Assembly (NCBI GenBank): GCA_001799615.1
Contig: MGTU01000014.1
Span: forward strand, 27,068-91,067
From: Elusimicrobia bacterium GWA2_61_42
GTDB taxonomy: Bacteria; Elusimicrobiota; Elusimicrobia; Elusimicrobiales; UBA9959
Direction: 5' to 3'
Length of the DNA stretch: 64,000 nucleotides
The translations under genes were made by a program, and so were the position numbers. The stretch's first letter is position 1, and each line of letters starts with the position of its first letter. Below the pieces are notes generated by a model. The model saw only the letters and a program-made list of their open reading frames with translations, was not told the DNA's origin and made no database searches. Shown piece by piece: positions 41,330-49,085 of the stretch.

Positions 41330-42253
41330 ATGCATATCCTTGAAGGAAAGACCCTCTCCGCAGAAATACTGGCCTCCCTGCCGCCGCGCATCGCGGCGGT
41401 GAACGGCCGCCTGGGGCGGCCGCCCTCCCTGGCGATAATAAATTATTTCGCCGACTCCCCGTCCGCCGTTTACGTCAAACGCAAAGCGGCGGCCTGTGAA
41501 AAGCTGGGGATAACGGTAAAGATCTTCAACCCCGGCCAGCAGGAAGGCTACGGCGCCTTTAAGCAGCTGCTGACCCAGCTGGGGGCGGATCCCGCCTGGG
41601 ACGCCCTCATGGTGGAACGGCCCCTGCCGGAAGGGTTTGAAACCCTGGAAACCTGGGACGCCATCCCGGCCGCCAAGGACGTGGACGGGCTCTCCTCCCT
41701 CAACATGGGGCGCCTTTTCATAGCCAAAAAGTTCTCGGAGATAGAGCGCGGCGGCTACTTTTCGCCCTGCACGGCGCTGGCGGTCGTGCGCCTTATGAAA
41801 TTCCACGGTCTGAACCCTTCCGGCATGAATATCGCCGTAGCGGGCCGCTCGCCCGTGGTGGGCAAGCCGCTGGCGCATATGCTGACCACGCTGGACGCCA
41901 CGGTAACGCTGTGCCACACCCGCACCAGGGACACGGCCGCGATCTTCAAGGCCGCAGACCTGGTGGTGACCGCCGTGGGCAAGGCCAAGTGGCTCAAGAA
42001 AGAAATGCTGCCCCCGGGCATGACGGTCATAGACGTGGGCACCAATTTCGACGAGCACAACAAGATGTGCGGGGACGCGGATTTCGAAGATATAAAGCAG
42101 ACCGCGGCCGCGGTTTCGCCGGTGCCGGGCGGGGTGGGGCCGGTAACGCTGGCCTGCCTGATAGAGGCCACGGTAAAAGCCGCGGAGCTCACGCCTAAAA
42201 CGGCGGCCGAGGGGCAGCCGGGAGAAAAGAAAGGGGGAATAATACTCACATGA
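41330..42253 (+). CDS. folD: Methylenetetrahydrofolate dehydrogenase/cyclohydrolase (FolD)
   Basis: FolD interconverts 5,10-methylene-, methenyl- and 10-formyl-tetrahydrofolate. The 307-residue protein has the substrate motif SAVYVKRKAAACEKLGI (Tyr and the catalytic Lys), KDVDGL, GRSPVVGKPLAHML and SPVPGGVGPVT. In the PLP loop the usual Gln (VQLPLP) is Glu: VERPLPEG. That residue takes part in catalysis in characterised FolD enzymes, so activity may be altered. No Shine-Dalgarno is evident before the ATG. The gene overlaps the next one by 4 nt. Confidence 0.9.
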   Translation: MHILEGKTLSAEILASLPPRIAAVNGRLGRPPSLAIINYFADSPSAVYVKRKAAACEKLGITVKIFNPGQQEGYGAFKQLLTQLGADPAWDALMVERPLPEGFETLETWDAIPAAKDVDGLSSLNMGRLFIAKKFSEIERGGYFSPCTALAVVRLMKFHGLNPSGMNIAVAGRSPVVGKPLAHMLTTLDATVTLCHTRTRDTAAIFKAADLVVTAVGKAKWLKKEMLPPGMTVIDVGTNFDEHNKMCGDADFEDIKQTAAAVSPVPGGVGPVTLACLIEATVKAAELTPKTAAEGQPGEKKGGIILT

Positions 42254-42675
42254 AGAACTATCCTAACCTGGTCCTGCCGGCGCTGCTGCTGGCGGCCCTG
42301 TGCCTGCCTTCTTTCGCCCAGGAAGAAAGCTCCGAACTGAAAGAGGACACCACCACCGAGGCGCCGGCCAAGCCGGCCGCCAAGCCCGCCGCGAAAAAAG
42401 CGCCGGCCAAGAAAAAAGCCAAGAAGAAAAAACCGGCCCCGCCGGTCTCCGAGTACAAGTTCAATTCCGGGGAGAGCGTGCCGGCTTATAAGTTCGACAA
42501 GCGGGCCAACCCCATCATAAAAGAGAAGAAAAAGAAAAAACCGGCCAAGAAAGCCGCGGCCGGCAAAAGCGGCCAGGCGCAGCCCGCCGCCAAGCTCAAG
42601 ACCACCAAGCCGATAGGAGAAGAGGAAGCCCCGGCGGAGACCCAGCAGGCGCAGGGCCAGATGGGAGGGGAATAG
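42250..42675 (+). CDS. Small exported Lys/Ala/Pro-rich protein
   Basis: The 141-residue product has a signal peptide (LVLPALLLAALCLPSFA) and a low-complexity mature part: an acidic start (EESSELKEDTTTE), Ala/Lys/Pro runs (AAKKAPAKKKAKKKKPAPP), a YKFNSG...YKFDKR pair and another Lys/Ala run. It may bind envelope polyanions; this is speculation. It is coupled to folD (ATGA) and to the GNAT gene, whose GTG start shares the last base of its stop. Confidence 0.68.
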   Translation: MKNYPNLVLPALLLAALCLPSFAQEESSELKEDTTTEAPAKPAAKPAAKKAPAKKKAKKKKPAPPVSEYKFNSGESVPAYKFDKRANPIIKEKKKKKPAKKAAAGKSGQAQPAAKLKTTKPIGEEEAPAETQQAQGQMGGE

Positions 42676-43157
42676 TGGCCGACCTCCTGGTCAAACTTTA
42701 CGACCTCCCCTCCTCCGCCGCGCTGCTGGCGGAACAGCGGGCGCGGGGCGTGGAAATAAAGCGCGCGATCGGCCCCGAAAAACAGGCCGTCGTGGAGTGG
42801 GCTGAAAAGAAATTCTCCCGCGCCTGGGCCTCCGAATGCGACGCTGCGCTGTCCGCGCAGCCCGCGACCTGTTTCATAGCGGTAAAAGACAAGCAGCTGG
42901 CCGGTTTCGCCTGCTACGACTCCACCTCGAAAGGATTTTTCGGGCCGATAGGCGTAGACGAAGCGGCGCGCGCCGGCGGCCTGGGCAAGGCCCTGCTGGT
43001 GCGCACGCTGGAAGCCATGCGCGAAGCCGGCTACGGCTACGCCATAGTGGGTTGGGCCGGGCCGGTGGACTTCTTTAAGAAGGCCGTCGGCGCGGTGGTC
43101 ATAGAGGGTTCCGAGCCCGGCGTCTACAAGCACATGGTAAAAGCCGCGCCCAGATGA
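42675..43157 (+). CDS. GNAT-family N-acetyltransferase
   Basis: The 160-residue protein has the GNAT fold signature: strand ATCFIAVKDKQLAGFACYD, then GPIGVDEAARAGGLGKALLVRTLEAM containing the acetyl-CoA-binding Arg/Gly-x-Gly loop, and a late strand YAIVGWAG. The acceptor is unknown. It starts with GTG sharing a base with the preceding stop and overlaps the methyltransferase gene by 4 nt. Confidence 0.85.
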   Translation: MADLLVKLYDLPSSAALLAEQRARGVEIKRAIGPEKQAVVEWAEKKFSRAWASECDAALSAQPATCFIAVKDKQLAGFACYDSTSKGFFGPIGVDEAARAGGLGKALLVRTLEAMREAGYGYAIVGWAGPVDFFKKAVGAVVIEGSEPGVYKHMVKAAPR

Positions 43158-43900
43158 AATTATCCCCGGACTGGCATAAAAGCTTTTTCAAGAACTCCTT
43201 CTATAATCCCGCCTCCGCACCGGCCGTAGCCAAAGCCCCCGCCGAAGCCGCCTTCGTCCTTAAACAGCTCAAGCTGAAAAAAGGCTCGGCCCTGCTGGAC
43301 CTCTGCTGCGGCCCGGGCCGGCACGCCGTGGAATTCGCGAAAAAAGGCCTGGCCGTCACCGGCTATGATTTTTCCGGGGAATACCTGGAAGAGGCCGCGG
43401 CGCGGGCGAAGAAAAAAAAGGTCGCCCTGCGGCTGATGCGCGGAGACATGCGCCGGCTGAAGTTCCAAAGCGAGTTCGACGCGGCGGTGAACCTGTTCAC
43501 CAGTTTCGGCTATTTCCTGAAATTCTCGGACGACCTGAAGACGCTCAAAGGAATAGCGCGCGCCCTTAAGCCGAACGGCCTGTTCCTGATAGACATCGTG
43601 CACGGGGATTTTTTGCGCGCGAATTTCCGCGGCCGGGACTGGTACGACATGGGCGACTACTACCACCTGGAGGAACGGACTGACGACGGGGACGGCATTT
43701 TCAACACCTGGACCAGGATCCCCAAGCGCGGCGGCGGGATACAAAAGAAAAGTTTCTTCAACCGGCTGTACAACAGGGCGCGCCTGACGGCCGCGCTCAG
43801 GAAAGCGGGCCTTGAACCGGTGAAGTTCCGCGGTGATTTTAAAGGCCGCCCCCTTTCCGCCAGGAGCATCCGCATGATCTGCCTGGCGCGCAAAGCCTGA
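43154..43900 (+). CDS. Class I SAM-dependent methyltransferase
   Basis: The 248-residue protein carries the SAM-binding motif I ALLDLCCGPGRHAVEFAKKG, motif II VTGYDFSGEYLEEA and motif III LFLIDIVHGD. It is a small-molecule-type methyltransferase with unknown substrate. It is the last gene of the folD-GNAT run and ends at a bidirectional terminator. Confidence 0.88.
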   Translation: MKLSPDWHKSFFKNSFYNPASAPAVAKAPAEAAFVLKQLKLKKGSALLDLCCGPGRHAVEFAKKGLAVTGYDFSGEYLEEAAARAKKKKVALRLMRGDMRRLKFQSEFDAAVNLFTSFGYFLKFSDDLKTLKGIARALKPNGLFLIDIVHGDFLRANFRGRDWYDMGDYYHLEERTDDGDGIFNTWTRIPKRGGGIQKKSFFNRLYNRARLTAALRKAGLEPVKFRGDFKGRPLSARSIRMICLARKA

Positions 43901-43914
43901 CCTGCGCGTAAAAC

Positions 43915-43957
43915 AAAAAACCCCGCGTTCCTCCACGGAGCGCGGGGTTTTCTTTTT
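43915..43957. terminator. Bidirectional terminator between convergent genes
   Basis: AAAACCCCGCG...CGCGGGGTTTT (11-bp stem, 13-nt loop) with T-runs on both strands. Confidence 0.9.
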
Positions 43958-43963
43958 GCGGCC

Positions 43964-45079
43964 TTATTTCAGTTCGAAGGTCTCCATGCTGCTGGCTTCG
44001 GCGCCCGAAGACAGCGGGCCGGAGCGGAAGAACCTGAGCGTGACGATATACTTGCCCGGCTTGGGCGCGTCCATCAGCTTGAGCTCGTACGTGCCGGCCA
44101 CGTCGAAAGCGGCGGTCACGTTGAACTTTACGAAGGAGCCCAGGAGCTGGTCCACGGGCATATTCGGGCCGATCGCCGGGATATTCATCCCGTCGGCGGT
44201 GATGGTGATCTTCTCGCCCCTGAAGTAGTCGGCGCGGTTGTCCTTCAGGGTAAGGCGCACGTCGCCGCTGGTGGTGATGCCGGCGAAGGTCATCTCCAGC
44301 TCTTTGCCGTCCGGCTGCGCCGGTTTCTTGGCGCCAGGCGTGAGCGTAAGGATGGTAACGCGCCTGAACAGGCCGTCGTCGTTCCTGGAGGCCACGCTGT
44401 AGTCGTAGAGCATGCCGGAGATGTTTGCCTCTACCTGCTTGGGGCTGCGCAGGCAGACTTCCAGCCTTTCGGTCTCCCAGGGCTCAAGCTTGCGGGAACC
44501 GATGTTCACGGTCACCTTGCGCTTGTGGTAGTTGCTGACGGGCCGGCAGTGCTGCGGGCCGCCGTAATTCCACGACTGGCACTCGTCGCCGTACTCTTCC
44601 AGGATCATTTCTTCCGTAACACTGAGCGGGCTCTGCGCGTTGAAGGACAGCGTGCGGCAGCTTTCCCTGTAGCCGCCGAAGTTGTAATGCGACGGGGGCG
44701 GGTTATAAGGCTGCGGAGGAGGCAGCGGGTGATTGGGATACTGCGGATACCCGGGCTGCTGGGGGTAACCGGGGTGGTGAGGCTGCGGGGGCGGCGGAGG
44801 CGGCGGCTGGTGCCCGGGATTATGCGGGATGGGCGGCTGGCCCGGATGATGGGGCTGGCCGGGCTGCTGATGCCCCGGGTTCTGCGGGTAGACCGGGTGC
44901 TGCGGCGGCTGCGGACCGGGGTGGTGATTGTTGCCGGCCAGGTCCGACACGATGTCCAGGACGTCGATAAAGTTATCAAGCCCGCCGGCTTTTGAGCCGT
45001 CGTAATTGACCTCTGCCGCGCGCGCAGCGGCGGAAACGGACATCGCCGCGGCGAAAACCAACAAGATATGCTTTTTCAT
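43964..45079 (-). CDS. Secreted protein with a Pro/His/Gln-rich low-complexity region
   Basis: The 371-residue product has a signal peptide (HILLVFAAAMSVSAAARA), then about 85 residues of Pro, His, Gln and Gly (for example HPGYPQQPGYPQYPNHP), followed by a Cys-containing segment and a beta-rich C-terminal domain (GTYELKLMDAPKPGKYIVTLRFF) like an Ig fold. The His-rich part could bind metal. A GGGAGG lies about 9 nt before the ATG. It is convergent with the methyltransferase gene. Confidence 0.8.
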   Translation of the reverse strand: MKKHILLVFAAAMSVSAAARAAEVNYDGSKAGGLDNFIDVLDIVSDLAGNNHHPGPQPPQHPVYPQNPGHQQPGQPHHPGQPPIPHNPGHQPPPPPPPQPHHPGYPQQPGYPQYPNHPLPPPQPYNPPPSHYNFGGYRESCRTLSFNAQSPLSVTEEMILEEYGDECQSWNYGGPQHCRPVSNYHKRKVTVNIGSRKLEPWETERLEVCLRSPKQVEANISGMLYDYSVASRNDDGLFRRVTILTLTPGAKKPAQPDGKELEMTFAGITTSGDVRLTLKDNRADYFRGEKITITADGMNIPAIGPNMPVDQLLGSFVKFNVTAAFDVAGTYELKLMDAPKPGKYIVTLRFFRSGPLSSGAEASSMETFELK

Positions 45080-45287
45080 CGTACTATTCCCTCCCTATAC
45101 TCTCATATAGGTAAATCTTATTTAAATAACTCCTACCTCCTATAGAGGCTATAGACCCAGCCCGGCCCGGTATTAAGGCCCAAGGCAAATTAGGCCTTTA
45201 GTGAAATAAGAAGAACTTTTAGGATAGCGCCGCGGATAGAGCGAAATGGCGCATGGTGGCCGCATCCTCATGATGTTCGGTCGGGGG
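45080..45287. other. Leader and upstream region of the Pro/His-rich protein gene
   Basis: No gene is seen. The stretch contains the ribosome-binding site of the gene to the left, a perfect 12-bp palindrome TTATTTAAATAA (45118-45129), two CTATAG copies and several GGCC-type dyads. I could not fix a promoter. Confidence 0.4.
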
Positions 45288-45426
45288 CGGTCAGGGGGAC
45301 CGGAACGCAAAACACGCTCGGCCACACCGTGGCCTCGCTCGGTATTCGCCCGCCGCGCTTATGCAAGCGGCGGGCTCAACGACGGTTTTGCTAACCCGGT
45401 CCCCCCGCCCACCCCCTCCGGGTTAG
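45288..45426. ncRNA. Cluster of GC-rich hairpins, candidate structured RNA (part 1)
   Basis: Four hairpins follow one another: CGGTC...GACCG (45288-45302), GGCCAC-ACC-GTGGCC (45320-45334), GCCCGCCGC...GCGGCGGGC (45348-45375, 9 bp) and CTAACCCGG...CCGGGTTAG (45391-45426, 9 bp, C-rich loop). No frame on either strand looks coding. The direction of transcription is not evident. Known RNAs such as RNase P, tmRNA and SRP RNA were considered, but their conserved cores are absent. Confidence 0.35.
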
Positions 45427-45487
45427 TAAGGCAACAATGGTCCTTTCTGTTACGATCCCCAAAATAATCGGCGCGTGTTAAACCGGA

Positions 45488-45621
45488 GGGGACGACCGGG
45501 GGGATACCCCTGAGCACCCGTTGCGGAAAGGGGGCCCCGCCATAAATTCCCTAGGCGGGGGGAAACCGACGCAAGGGTTTCCTCGGTCCGGGTGAGCAGG
45601 GGTATCCCCCCGGTCGGCCCC
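45488..45621. ncRNA. Long rod-like inverted repeat, candidate structured RNA or MITE-like element
   Basis: GACCGGGGGGATACCCCTG (45494-45512) is perfectly complementary to 45597-45615. The stem extends inward past a 2x2 AG/AG internal loop with CACCCG/CGGGTG and outward past another 2x2 loop with GGGG/CCCC. The 68-nt apex holds further competing stems: TTGCG/CGCAA, CCCCGCC/GGCGGGG and GGAAACC/GGTTTCC. This is too elaborate for a simple terminator and has no T-run. Confidence 0.45.
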
Positions 45622-45653
45622 GAACTAGCATCCCGCGGCCAACCAACCACCGG

Positions 45654-45678
45654 CCTGTTTCTCTCCCCGGGAAACAGG
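45654..45678. other. Hairpin following nadA
   Basis: CCTGTTTC-N9-GAAACAGG, an 8-bp perfect stem 25 nt past the nadA stop (minus strand). There is no T-run, so it may be a transcript end processed later or part of the adjoining structured region. Confidence 0.4.
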
Positions 45679-45702
45679 GAGGCAGCGAGGCAGGGGGGCG
45701 GA

Positions 45703-46710
45703 TCAGGCGGCGAGTTCGAACATTTTTTCTATGGAGATCTTGGCGCGCGCGGCGATATCGGCGGGCACCGTAACTTCTTCGGGGGCGGGGTCCTGCAGCA
45801 GCGCCAGCACGCTTTCGAGGGTAATGGACTTCATGTAGGGGCAAAGCCGGCACATGGCGATAAAATTCTTGTTCGGGAACTTCAGGCGGGCCAGCTCGCC
45901 GAACCCGCACTCGGTCACCAGCAGGTAAGCCGCCGCGTCGGTGTTCTCCACGTAGCGCATCATATCGCCGGTGCCGCCCATGAAATCCACCTCGGCGATC
46001 AGCTCGGACGGGCACTCCGCGTGAGCCAGCGCCACCAGCCCCGGGTAGTTCTTCCGGTAAACCTTTATCAGTTCAGGGTCGAAGCGCTCATGCACCACGC
46101 AGGTCCCGTTCCAAAGGATGATGTCCTCGCCCGGGGTCTTGCCCAGCGTTTTGGCCAGGTTCGCGCCCATGAAGCGGTCCGGGATAAAGATCAACCTCTC
46201 GTGCTTTTCGTACATCCGGCGCAGGATCTTCTCCGCGTTCGCGCTGGTCACGATGCAGTCCGACTCGGCCTTTACCTCGGCGGACGTGTTGATATAGGTG
46301 ATGACCGGCAGGCCGGGGTGCTCAGCTTTCAGCTTGCGCACGTCCGCGCCGGTGACGGCCTCGCTCAGCGAGCAGCCCGCGTTCTTCGAAGGCACGTACA
46401 CTTTTTTTGAGGGATTAAGGATCTTGGCCGTCTCCGCCATGAAATGCACGCCGCAGAAAACGATGACGTCCGCTGCGGTCTTGCGGCAGTCGTCCGCCAG
46501 TTTATACGAGTCGCCGACCAGGTCGCCTATCCCCAGGATAATGTCGGGCGTCTGGTAGACATGGGCGCAGACCACGGCGTTCTTCGCTTTTTTAAGGCGG
46601 TTGATCTCGAGCGTGAGCCCGGCCAGGCGCGGCAGGTCGCTCTCCACGCAGCGCCGGTGGAGGCCGAGCGTTGTCAGCCGTTTAATTTCTTCGTTCAAAG
46701 CGGCGTTCAT
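45703..46710 (-). CDS. nadA: Quinolinate synthase
   Basis: NadA condenses iminoaspartate with dihydroxyacetone phosphate to quinolinate in NAD synthesis and uses an oxygen-sensitive 4Fe-4S cluster. With the start at 46710 it has 335 residues, with VVCAHVYQTPDI, VIVFCGVHFMAETAKIL, NAGCSL, WNGTCVVHERF, VTECGFGEL and MCRLCPYMK supplying the substrate and cluster residues. The ORF track uses an ATG six codons earlier (46728); AAAGG lies just before the 46710 ATG, which overlaps the previous stop as TGATG. nadB and nadC are not nearby. Confidence 0.95.
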   Translation of the reverse strand: MNAALNEEIKRLTTLGLHRRCVESDLPRLAGLTLEINRLKKAKNAVVCAHVYQTPDIILGIGDLVGDSYKLADDCRKTAADVIVFCGVHFMAETAKILNPSKKVYVPSKNAGCSLSEAVTGADVRKLKAEHPGLPVITYINTSAEVKAESDCIVTSANAEKILRRMYEKHERLIFIPDRFMGANLAKTLGKTPGEDIILWNGTCVVHERFDPELIKVYRKNYPGLVALAHAECPSELIAEVDFMGGTGDMMRYVENTDAAAYLLVTECGFGELARLKFPNKNFIAMCRLCPYMKSITLESVLALLQDPAPEEVTVPADIAARAKISIEKMFELAA

Positions 46711-47447
46711 CAGCCTTTCAGCGTCCATTTGCCCAGGATGTCGGGGTGGTTGGAGAAGATCCCGTCCACGCCTATCTCTTTCATGCGCAGCGCGTCCTTT
46801 TTGGCGTTGACGGTATAAATGCAGACGCGGAAGCCGGCCTTCCTTATCCTGCCGACGTTGAGTTTAAACGCCAGGCGCAGCGCCATGTGGAAATTGACCG
46901 CGCCCACCGCCTTCGCCTTTTTAATGGCCGGCAGCAGCAGCATGGCGCTCAGACCGTGCCCCAGGTAGGCCAGTTTAAGCTCCGGGGACAGCTCGCGAAA
47001 GCGCTTCAGCGTGCCGTGGTCGAAGCTGGAAACCACCGTTTTCTCGAAAAGCCCGGGCTTGCTCCTGAGGAAGGCCAGCAGCTTCTCCTCTATGCCGGGA
47101 TAGACGTTGTTGTCGTTCTTGACCTCGAAATTAAGCCAGGCGGCCGGCGGCTCGATGATAGACATCACCTCTTCAAGGCGGGGCACGCACTGGAAAGCGG
47201 GATCGCGCTTGAAATGGGCCGCCACGTTGATCTTTTTAAGCTCGGCGTAGGTCAGGTCCCTTATAAAGACGTCCTTGCCGGCGGTGCGCTTCAGGTCGAA
47301 GTCGTGGTGGACCACCAGCAGACCGTCCTTGGTCTGGTGCACGTCGAATTCAAAGTCGCGCGAGCCCATTTCCACGGCTAAAGCGAAGGCTTTCAGCGTG
47401 TTTTCGGGAGCGTAGGCGGAAGCGCCGCGGTGAGAGATTATTTTCAT
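46710..47447 (-). CDS. Glycerophosphodiester phosphodiesterase
   Basis: The 245-residue enzyme cleaves glycerophosphodiesters to glycerol 3-phosphate and an alcohol. The start IISHRGASAYAPENTLKAF holds the catalytic His-Arg and Glu, FEFDVHQTKDGLLVVHHD the metal ligands and second His, and the end VCIYTVNAKKDALRMKEIGVDGIFSNHP the conserved TIM-barrel close. There is no signal peptide, so it is a cytoplasmic UgpQ-type enzyme. It lies between a PHP gene and nadA. Confidence 0.93.
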   Translation of the reverse strand: MKIISHRGASAYAPENTLKAFALAVEMGSRDFEFDVHQTKDGLLVVHHDFDLKRTAGKDVFIRDLTYAELKKINVAAHFKRDPAFQCVPRLEEVMSIIEPPAAWLNFEVKNDNNVYPGIEEKLLAFLRSKPGLFEKTVVSSFDHGTLKRFRELSPELKLAYLGHGLSAMLLLPAIKKAKAVGAVNFHMALRLAFKLNVGRIRKAGFRVCIYTVNAKKDALRMKEIGVDGIFSNHPDILGKWTLKG

Positions 47448-47470
47448 ATAGGTTAACCCGGCCGCGCCGG

Positions 47471-48283
47471 TCAGCGGACGAACAGTTTTTTTATCTCCGA
47501 AAAATATTCGTCCGAATATTCGAAGCCCGTCATTTTATCCCGCTCGGACCCGGGCCCGTGGAAATCCGTGCCCGCGGTCACGAAAAGCCCGTGCCGCCCG
47601 GCCAGGCTCACGAATTCGCGCGTGGCCGCGTTCGTATGGGCCGGGTAAAAAGCCTCGATGCCGTCCAGGCCGGCCTCTTTCCAGGCCGGCAGGTCCATCA
47701 CCTTGGCCACCACGCCGGGATGGGCCAGCACGGCCTTGCCGCCGGCCTCTTTGACCGCGCGGATGGCGTCTTCCACCGTGGGACCGTTGGGCAGCACATA
47801 GGCCGGGGCCCCGGGGGCGAGGTAGCGTTTGAAAGCCTGGCTGCGGCTGGAAACTATTTTGCGGGCCCGCAGCGCGTCGGCCACGTGCGGCCTGCCCACG
47901 GTCCTGTCGGCGGGGACGGGCAGGTCCTCAAAAGCTAGCTCCACGCCCAGTCCCCTGAGGAGTTCCAGTATTTTCTTTATCCTGGTGACGCGCCTGGAGC
48001 GGAAATCGGCGAGCCGCGCGGCAAAAACCGGGTCGGCCGGGTCTATGCCGTAGCCGAGGATATGCAGGCTTTCGTGCAGGCCGGTGCTGAGCTCCACGCC
48101 GTAGCAATAGCTTATGCCGGCCTCTTTCAGGGCCGGTTCCATTTCCGCCCAGCCGCCCGTCATGTCATGGTCGGTCAGGGAAAAATATTTGATGCCGGCG
48201 CGCGCGGCCTCGCGGGCCAGCGCCCCGGGCGACAGCGTGCCGTCGGAATAGATGGAATGGTTATGGAGATTTATCAAAGCCAT
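47471..48283 (-). CDS. PHP-domain phosphoesterase (RNase AM/YciV-like)
   Basis: The 270-residue protein begins with the PHP metal motif NLHNHSIYSDGTLSP, followed by YFSLTDHDMTGGW, AVLAHPGV and the C-terminal FVTAGTDFHGPG, giving a trinuclear metal site. The insertion and overall length match the YciV/TrpH group, characterised as 5'-3' exoribonuclease and 3',5'-bisphosphate nucleotidase. It heads the unit leading to nadA. Confidence 0.88.
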   Translation of the reverse strand: MALINLHNHSIYSDGTLSPGALAREAARAGIKYFSLTDHDMTGGWAEMEPALKEAGISYCYGVELSTGLHESLHILGYGIDPADPVFAARLADFRSRRVTRIKKILELLRGLGVELAFEDLPVPADRTVGRPHVADALRARKIVSSRSQAFKRYLAPGAPAYVLPNGPTVEDAIRAVKEAGGKAVLAHPGVVAKVMDLPAWKEAGLDGIEAFYPAHTNAATREFVSLAGRHGLFVTAGTDFHGPGSERDKMTGFEYSDEYFSEIKKLFVR

Positions 48284-48390
48284 CGGGAACGGTTCCCCTT
48301 ACCCGGCAAGTTCTCCGGGAGCGGGACCGGCCTGGAAGCCGGGGGGCCGCGCCTGGTCCGCGCGGGAAGCCCGCCGACGGGCCCCGGCGG

Positions 48391-48615
48391 TCAGCCTACG
48401 GCTATTTCTTTAACTTCGGGAACCTCTTCCTTTATCATGCGCTCGACCACGTGCTTGAGCGTCTGCGTGGCGTGCGGGCAGCAGCCGCAGGCACCGGTAA
48501 GCCGCACCGTGACCACGCCCTTCTTCTCGTCCACGCTCACCAGCTCTACGGAGCCTCCGTCAGCGGCCAGCATGGGCTTGATCTTCTCTATAACTTTGGC
48601 AACTTTATCTTTCAT
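48391..48615 (-). CDS. NifU-like Fe-S scaffold/carrier protein
   Basis: The product is a 74-residue single NifU C-terminal domain (ATG at 48615 with AGAGG upstream; the track starts at an earlier GTG). LAADGGSVELVSVD and the cluster motif TGACGCCPHATQTL are diagnostic; the CxxC-type pair would bind a shared 4Fe-4S cluster between two monomers. It supplies Fe-S clusters to target proteins, fitting the Fe-S enzymes NadA and the dehydrogenase in this window. Confidence 0.92.
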   Translation of the reverse strand: MKDKVAKVIEKIKPMLAADGGSVELVSVDEKKGVVTVRLTGACGCCPHATQTLKHVVERMIKEEVPEVKEIAVG

Positions 48616-48719
48616 GATGTGCACCTCTGATTAAATTATACCATGCCGCCGGCGGCGCGCGCCCGCCCGCGAAAACTTGGCGCTTAAATCCCTGCCGCGC
48701 GAAATAGTAGAATCTTTTT

Positions 48720-49085
48720 ATGCTCAAAGAGGCCAGGAACGTGCACCAGACGGCAGGCCAGCCGCGCCGCCGCTGGTTCGACGACGAATATTTCGACCTG
48801 ATAGTCTGGTTCGACAAGGACGATTCCGTCTGGGGCTTCCAGCTCTGCTACGACCGCGAGCGCAAGCCACGGGCGCTGACCTGGACCAGGCAGTACGGCT
48901 ACAAGCACACCGGCATAGACGACGGGGAGCGCCTGTCGGGCGCCTCCAAATCCTCGCCGGTGCTGGTGGCGGACGGGCTGTTCGACGCGCCCTCCATAGG
49001 CGAGAAATTCCAGAAGGACGCGGGAGAGCTGCCGCCGGAGATAGCCGCCTTCGTCACGGCCAAGGTGCTCGCTTTTAAACTTTAA
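48720..49085 (+). CDS. Conserved small protein of unknown function
   Basis: The 121-residue protein has a central beta-rich part, FDDEYFDLIVWFDKDDSVWGFQLCYDRERKPRALTW. I have the impression that such small proteins are widespread without assigned function. There is no signal peptide or catalytic motif. TAGAAT lies 6 nt before the ATG and no Shine-Dalgarno is seen, so translation may be leaderless. It runs divergently from the NifU-like gene, and its stop overlaps the start region of the PduO-like gene. Confidence 0.75.
   Translation: MLKEARNVHQTAGQPRRRWFDDEYFDLIVWFDKDDSVWGFQLCYDRERKPRALTWTRQYGYKHTGIDDGERLSGASKSSPVLVADGLFDAPSIGEKFQKDAGELPPEIAAFVTAKVLAFKL

Noticed and set aside
42250-42675. 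Histone-like DNA-binding protein
   Set aside because: The Lys/Ala runs resemble histone H1, but a clear signal peptide indicates export.
45470-45630. Integron attC site
   Set aside because: A GTTAAAC lies near one end of the inverted repeat but no matching RYYYAAC partner lies at the other end, and there is no integrase.
45246-45650. Short ORFs (73 and 66 residues) in the structured gap
   Set aside because: They run through the hairpins, have no ribosome-binding sites and show Arg/Pro/Gly-rich composition typical of random GC-rich frames.
45288-45678. RNase P RNA, tmRNA, SRP RNA or 6S RNA
   Set aside because: The conserved cores (GAGGAAAGTCC, ACAGAAA...GGCTTA, the ALAA tag, GGAAGGAAGCAG) are absent. 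A CCCCTGAGC stretch recalls 6S RNA, but the large central bubble is missing.
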